DNA from: Halichoerus grypus
Lineage: Eukaryota > Chordata > Mammalia > Carnivora > Phocidae
Assembly (NCBI RefSeq): GCF_964656455.1
Contig: NC_135712.1
Location: forward strand, 97,750,294 to 97,814,293
Reading direction: 5' to 3'
Length of the DNA stretch: 64,000 nucleotides
Below are positions 58,544 to 64,000 of this stretch, in pieces (position 1 is the stretch's first letter; each line of letters starts with the position of its first letter). Under the pieces are notes generated by a model. It ran no database searches. It saw only the letters and a list, made by a program, of their open reading frames with translations, and was not told the DNA's origin. The translations under genes and the position numbers were made by a program.

Positions 58544-59009
58544 AAGTTTTTGAAAAACATAATACATTATATATAGAGGATACCAAGCTTGAACCTTAAA
58601 CTCCAGCTATGCCATGCCTTTCATGCTCCCATTTTTTTTTTAAATCTTTTACTTGTTATACAGAAAGCTAGTTTATTAACAAGTTTGATGCACTGTGATA
58701 TTGATAAATCTTATTACCTACCACCCCATCACATACCAGGATACAATTGGGACTTAAAAAATCTGATTTATATAGTTCGTTTTTACTCTTGGATTATGAA
58801 TTTCAAATTCAGAAACCCAATGATGCACCATTTTTCCTAGGCAGGTTGTGATTGGGAGAAAATAAAGTAAGGAGATTACTAAGAAGTACAGGATTATATA
58901 GACGAGGTAATCAAGGAATCAAGGATCCACGCACCTTAAGATAGTAAATGACATAAAGAAAAAGGAAAGTGAAACTGCTATTATTTTTTTTAAAACATGC
59001 AGTAAAATT

Positions 59010-59033
59010 ACACACACACACACACACACACAC
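59010..59033. repeat. (CA)n microsatellite
   Basis: About 12 CA units. Confidence 0.97.
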
Positions 59034-59375
59034 CAAACTCTAAGGCCCTGGAGCCAATTTGACTGTCAGAATCCTGTTAATCTGTACAAGTTGTCATTGT
59101 TATATTTAGCTACTAGTTTTTTTTCTAGCCATCTAACTGCAACTGGCCCCAGTCAGGCTTGAACTAAGACAGAAGATGCTGAATGAGTTTTTCTTTCTGT
59201 ATGATATTAAAATAATGTTTAAAATTAATCTGACAATAATCCAAGTTATGATCTATTTACATGTGAGCGAAACCAAAGAAAATTGGATTTTTAAGGTGCC
59301 AGGATCTTGTTTGTGGAAGAAACTAAACTGATAGAAAGAAACCGGAGCTTTGAGGCAGGCACTTATCTCATTATG

Positions 59376-59390
59376 CCAGTAGAGGGCAGC
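59376..59390 (+). promoter_or_regulatory. CTCF-like binding motif
   Basis: CCAGTAGAGGGCAGC matches the CTCF core consensus CCASYAGRKGGCRS at every position. It lies about 0.8 kb past the SLITRK3 poly(A) site in unique sequence, a common place for an insulator or loop anchor. Occupancy is inferred. Confidence 0.55.
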
Positions 59391-62300
59391 AGAGCTCCAG
59401 AGATTCACAGACCCTGTAGCTGCAGAACTGCGCAGTGAGGCCAGTGTTCTCAGGTTTCTTAAGCTGCCCTTAGTAGAAATTATCGTTATGTGTTGAATGT
59501 AATTCACCACAAGTCACCAATGCCTTACATTACTTTTTTTTCATAAAAAAAAGACTTGCAGCTTCTAAAGCTGTGTTACTGATATAAAAATTAAGGCATT
59601 GCATTTAAAAAAGCCCCATGAATGTCTAGAAGAACATATTTAGATATCTCTTGATTAATTATAAATGGGTATCAATATAAGTATGCATAAAATAAAAACA
59701 CACATATATCAGTACAAAAATGCAACTTTTCAGGGCCGCCTTGCATTTGGCACATTGTACCTAAATTTTCTGTCTTCCATTATTTGAGGTACATTGGAAT
59801 TATTGCAGAAAAAGAAAAACATAATTCACTATTTCTCTACATACAATATTGAAATGTACTTTTCTTGTGCAAGAGGATCAGATCCACAATTAAATAGGTG
59901 TCATTCTTTTTTTTGTTTATTCTCTTCTTTTTACTTTCCCATAAGTTAGCTTTTTCATAGTTATCTCACTTTCCTTATTCTTTATAATCGTCCTTCCCTC
60001 CTTCACTTGAGGACTTTCTTCTTTTTTTTTAAAGCACAGAAAGTCAGTGTTTTAAATACCTGTAAGTGTTTTAAAACCTGATCTATGGAGTCCCTCTAAA
60101 CTAGTGATTTATCTTGTCCCCATTCCTCCTTAATAAAATACTCTGGTGAATGGTAGAAAGCATGTGCATAATAGAAATTCAAAATGAAAAGCTAGATACT
60201 TTTGACAGTAATCATTTCCTTAATAACCATGAACACGTTCATAACATGGCATATTATACAAATCAGGTTAAAGTACAATCCCTAATGATCCTGGTGCTTT
60301 TGACATTTGAAAAATGTGTGTCCATAAACCATATCAAATTACAATATAACTTGATAATTATGTTTATATTTATTAAATACAGAAAGACTGTCTTGTCTTA
60401 AATATAGGTAGTAATTTTACTCTTGAATGAGGAATAAATTTTATTTAGTGAAAATAAATTTATATGAGAATGGAATTTTGTATTCAAGGAGATAAATTTT
60501 TGCTTCCATGGAGTTTTCTACCCCTTTGGCTAGGCTACTTATTTTAGCTGTGCCTTAGAATTACTTAAGTTAGCTTTAATTTATAATACCAGATATGTTT
60601 TCAGAAAGTACCATGGGTACTAATATAGGTTCTCTGATTAGGATTTGTTCCATGTTTTTGTTGCAGTAAAAAATTATTTTTGAGAAAAAAATTGCTAATT
60701 CACCTCACAGTTATGGTCAATTTGACTGAAGCAGACCCAGATCTGGCAGATCTTTGCTATTATTCATTGCTACTTTACTATAAATCATAGTAATAATATT
60801 TGAAAATAATAAAATGTATTGTAATGTCCCTTTAATTATAAGATGGCGAGTGGAAAATAGTTGAAAGTGAAATATTAGTTTGACACAGTAACAGTTTTAA
60901 CATATTATTCATCATATACAGTATTATTTATGTGGATGCTTTTATGTTTTTATTTAAAAAGCTACATTACTTCCTCCAATTGCAAAATACTAAAAACAAT
61001 ATATATATGTAAGTATGAAAAAGTTCAGAGTGAGATCACAAGGAAAGTTTAATGACTGAGCTTAGAATTTTGTATTTTTTCCCCTCAACTAGGAATGTTA
61101 GTTTTAAACCCTTGATATCTGAGAAGAATATTTGTTTCTAGCACTATAAAAGTTGATAATGCAATTGCAGAACAACTTTCTTTAACTATTGCAACATATT
61201 ATTTTGATTTATTTAGTGTAAATCCATTGTTCACACAGTCCTATCCTTTTGCAGTTATGTTGTCTGAGCCAATTAATGTTGTAAAATGGCTATGACAAAG
61301 GCAACATTAATGAAATGCTTTACAAAATGTGAGACAGGACAATAACAAGTCAAGATAATATGAAAGGAAATGACAATAAAAGAACACTCCATCTTAAATT
61401 AAGTGAGTTGAGCTAGTTTAATTTGAACTTAGACATTTATAACTTAGCTCAAAATCCTCAGCTAAAAATTCAGGTGAATAGATTATAAATAACTATCACT
61501 AATTTCACCATATAAGTGTCCGGTTCAGTATCTATAGGCCTTTTAAAAGTAATAGGAGCAATAACACATGTGTAATTGGGCAATCGTGTGTATATGTGTG
61601 TGTATAACTATTATATATGTATATACACTGTATATACATGTATATAGTTTATATATGCTGAATTATATTTACATGTAAATTATGCACTTTTTCTCACATG
61701 TATAACAATTTCAGTTTTATGCATTTATTTTCCTTACTTCTGTCTAGCTAATGTCCAAGTGAAGATGGATGAAATTATGAGTCTTCACTTTGGAAATATT
61801 CACATGTAAAAAGTAACACTGTAATTAATATTTCTGAATTTAAAAGTTCTTTTATCTTTCAATTTGTTTCCTTTTATTATTTAAGTCATAGGGGATAAAT
61901 CTCAAATTGTGATTTAAGTCCTCATCCGTAAAAAAACTGATCTCTTATAAATATGCAACACAAGTCACATGAAAAACAAGTGCTCCTTTTTCATTTTTCT
62001 ATTTCTAGAATAGATTTTGTAGGTGAAAGTAATTTCAGTAGCTTTTTTAATTTGACAAGACCTTTGTAATTTATCTAGGTATATAGAAAAAGTGAAATCT
62101 TAAAAGTAAATGTAAGAGAAGTAAAGGTCCTGTTTCAGACATTCATCATCTTATTTATTTCTTTTAAATATCATCCTTTATTTAAAGTGTATAAAAGTAG
62201 TAATAATAAAAATAGATAACCATTTCTAGTATACTTTTACGAAATCTAAATTGAAAGAGATGATTTCTCATGTCAGGAAAGCAGGTGTACACCAGGAGTT

Positions 62301-63002
62301 ATCTGTTGTGAAGAGGGAATAGCTTGGGTAGAATCTTCAATTCTGATAATATTTGCTCCTGAATATAAATAATTTTTGAAAATATGGATCATTTCTTCTC
62401 TATTGCACCAATACAGATGATTTTTCATATAATTTTAAAATTCTAATAGAAAATAATACTTGTGGTGAACGTTAAAGATATATAACCAAGGAGGCATTAT
62501 AATAAGTTTATGGTTGACCCAACCTCTACAATATCTTTAAACATTAAAACACAGATGAACATTAGTAAAAAGGAGGCTTTCCTCATTACCACCCAGTGAC
62601 AAAAAGGCCCAGTATACCTAATTAACTATTTCTTTAGTATATTCAGTCCATCTACTTGTTTATTAGTACAGTGAATTGATAGTTCGTACTGTATTAAATT
62701 GTATCAAAATCAAATAATTTTCATGAAAAAATATGATCACCAGTAAAAACAAACCTGAATAATTCATTTTAATTCAACTGCAACAATTAGCAGGTTGTTC
62801 TCTTGATGACAGGTATCACATTACCAATATTGTATTATATGTGAATATAGGGCTTTTGTGCTATTGACACATTTCACTACTTCTAGGCTTACAGGATGAT
62901 GGAAGACCATATAATGACTTTTGGTAGCATTTAAAACAAGAGCATAACTTTCCTAACTTGGGGAAGGAAAAGTTAGCCCTGAAAGAAGATGCTGAAACAA
63001 AG

Positions 63003-63203
63003 ATGTCATCTGATCGTGTGGAGGGACAGAAAGAAGTTCTCTTCTTCCTGGCCCTATTCCTTTCACTAATCCTGACAGCTCTGCTTCTACTTCTGTTTCT
63101 GACTCAGTACCAAGATATTCTTGTGACTAAGGGCACATTTATTGAGCTCAAATTAGGTGCCAAGGCAAGATCAGGGATGGATGAGAGTCCTTGCACCCAA
63201 TGA
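63003..63203 (+). CDS. Hypothetical 66-residue membrane microprotein (doubtful)
   Basis: An ATG at 63003 opens 66 codons: a short polar N-terminus (MSSDRVEGQK), one strongly hydrophobic helix (about residues 12-33) and a polar tail. The tail overlaps sequence resembling an L2/MIR relic (TTTATTGAGCTCAAATTAGG), which argues for chance. No splice signals, promoter or family are recognised. Kept only as a low-confidence candidate. Confidence 0.1.
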   Translation: MSSDRVEGQKEVLFFLALFLSLILTALLLLLFLTQYQDILVTKGTFIELKLGAKARSGMDESPCTQ

Positions 63204-64000
63204 CAAAATGTCCAATTCACTTATCTTTGTACCTAGGCTGAGAAAATAATTCAACATATATCTCTTCATTGTGAAATCATTTATAAGTCTGGTGAAAAAG
63301 TCAGAACCTATAACAGTAAAACTAGAACCACTTCTAGAAATCAAGAGAGAATCAGCAATTCTTTAAAAATATGGAACCTATCTTTAAAATCTTAAAACCT
63401 TGACTTTCCTCCTTTTAAATGTACTCTGTCTTTGCCATGGCTTCCAAAATACTAGTTTAACTGAAATAAAGATACAAATGTATAATATTTGTATTAAGAC
63501 CACCTGCTGTTACTGGAACCCACACATTTTCAGTGGTTTTTCCTTTTTTACAGTATAAACTTTCTGACTACTCAGAAATTCTAAGGCTTTTTCTCCCCCA
63601 ACAGAATTCTGGTAAAATGAGTTATCTTAAAATGTCTTTTTTTGTTGTTGTTCTGTGGTAACTAACTTTATAACAAAAACAATTATGTCAATATGTAAAC
63701 TATTAACCATATACTGTAATTGGAAAAAAAAAAACCCTTAAATTCTATCTAAATTGGGCATTTTATATGTATTAAATTGAATTGGGATTTTTTTTTCCCC
63801 TACTTGTGCTCTTCTTCACCTGATTTGGATTCAAAAGTGAAATCTATTCCTCTGTTTTTTAATGAACAGTTCATCAGATGCTTTACTTTTCTAGCTGGCA
63901 ATAGAAGGGAGGTGGGTACAGAAAATGTTAACAGGTGTAAGTAATCTGTGGAATAATTAGACCCATGAGCCACTCACATTGCCTTCAGAAAACCTTCCTC

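Larger units (their letters stand above)
57330..58562 (+). other. SLITRK3: SLITRK3 3' untranslated region
   Basis: After the TAA at 57327-57329 about 1.23 kb of AT-rich, non-repetitive sequence leads to AATAAA at 58538-58543, the likely main poly(A) signal. Earlier AATAAA copies just after the stop (57346 and near 57378) would give a nearly absent UTR and are less likely. The region holds a (CA)n/alternating purine-pyrimidine tract (57988-58065), a (TA)n tract (58321-58342) and a T-run at 57708-57719. The exact cleavage site is inferred. Confidence 0.75.
58563..64000. other. Intergenic downstream of SLITRK3
   Basis: AT-rich, repeat-poor unique DNA. Contains the CTCF-like motif (59376-59390), a (CA)n tract (59010-59033) and a TA/GT-rich stretch (61588-61660). 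No gene is supported; one small frame with a membrane segment (63003-63203) is listed separately. Confidence 0.6.

Overview
This is mammalian nuclear DNA from a carnivore, most likely a caniform (dog/bear/seal/weasel side). The evidence is at least seventeen copies of the tRNA-Lys-derived carnivore CAN-SINE on both strands, most with visible target-site duplications (TSDs), plus carnivore-type LINE-1 3' ends. Nothing seen points to a bacterial, viral or plasmid genome. I cannot name the species.

Layout. Positions 1-14.9 kb are a graveyard of LINE-1 copies: a minus-strand copy split in two (about 427-2936 and 4344-5605), a plus-strand ORF2 fragment behind a poly-T tract (6442-7450), and a plus-strand copy (11036-14926) that carries a second, younger L1 3' end inside it. 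From 15 to 36 kb there is AT-rich intergenic DNA with MIR, L2-type, CR1/L3 and MER5A relics, two solo retroviral LTRs (22079-23040 and 26837-27312) and CAN-SINEs, but no gene that I can support. A small orphan CpG-rich patch lies at 36.23-36.54 kb. At 38743-39574 (minus) there is a processed retrocopy of PRDX5 whose 162-codon short form is still fully open. Positions 39.6-48 kb are intergenic with more SINEs and L2.

The only clear functional protein gene is SLITRK3 on the plus strand. Its 979-codon reading frame (54390-57329) sits in one exon that begins at a strong splice acceptor (54368/54369). A likely 5' untranslated exon ends at a consensus donor at 52720/52721 and lies in a CpG-rich promoter block with a CGG repeat. 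A second CpG-rich block 4 kb further upstream (48.4-49.45 kb) has two more good donors and could supply alternative first exons. The 3' untranslated region ends near 58.56 kb after an AATAAA. SLITRK3 is a neuronal postsynaptic adhesion protein that binds the presynaptic receptor phosphatase PTP-delta and promotes inhibitory synapses (family knowledge). In human it lies in a gene-poor part of 3q26.1 between SI and BCHE, which fits the sparse surroundings here. Positions 58.6-64 kb are AT-rich intergenic DNA with one good CTCF-like motif at 59376-59390.

I found no CRISPR array, no real tRNA or rRNA gene and no new multi-gene system. The points most worth following up are the intact-core PRDX5 retrocopy, a polyalanine upstream ORF in the SLITRK3 5' exon, and several unusual L1/SINE insertion structures.
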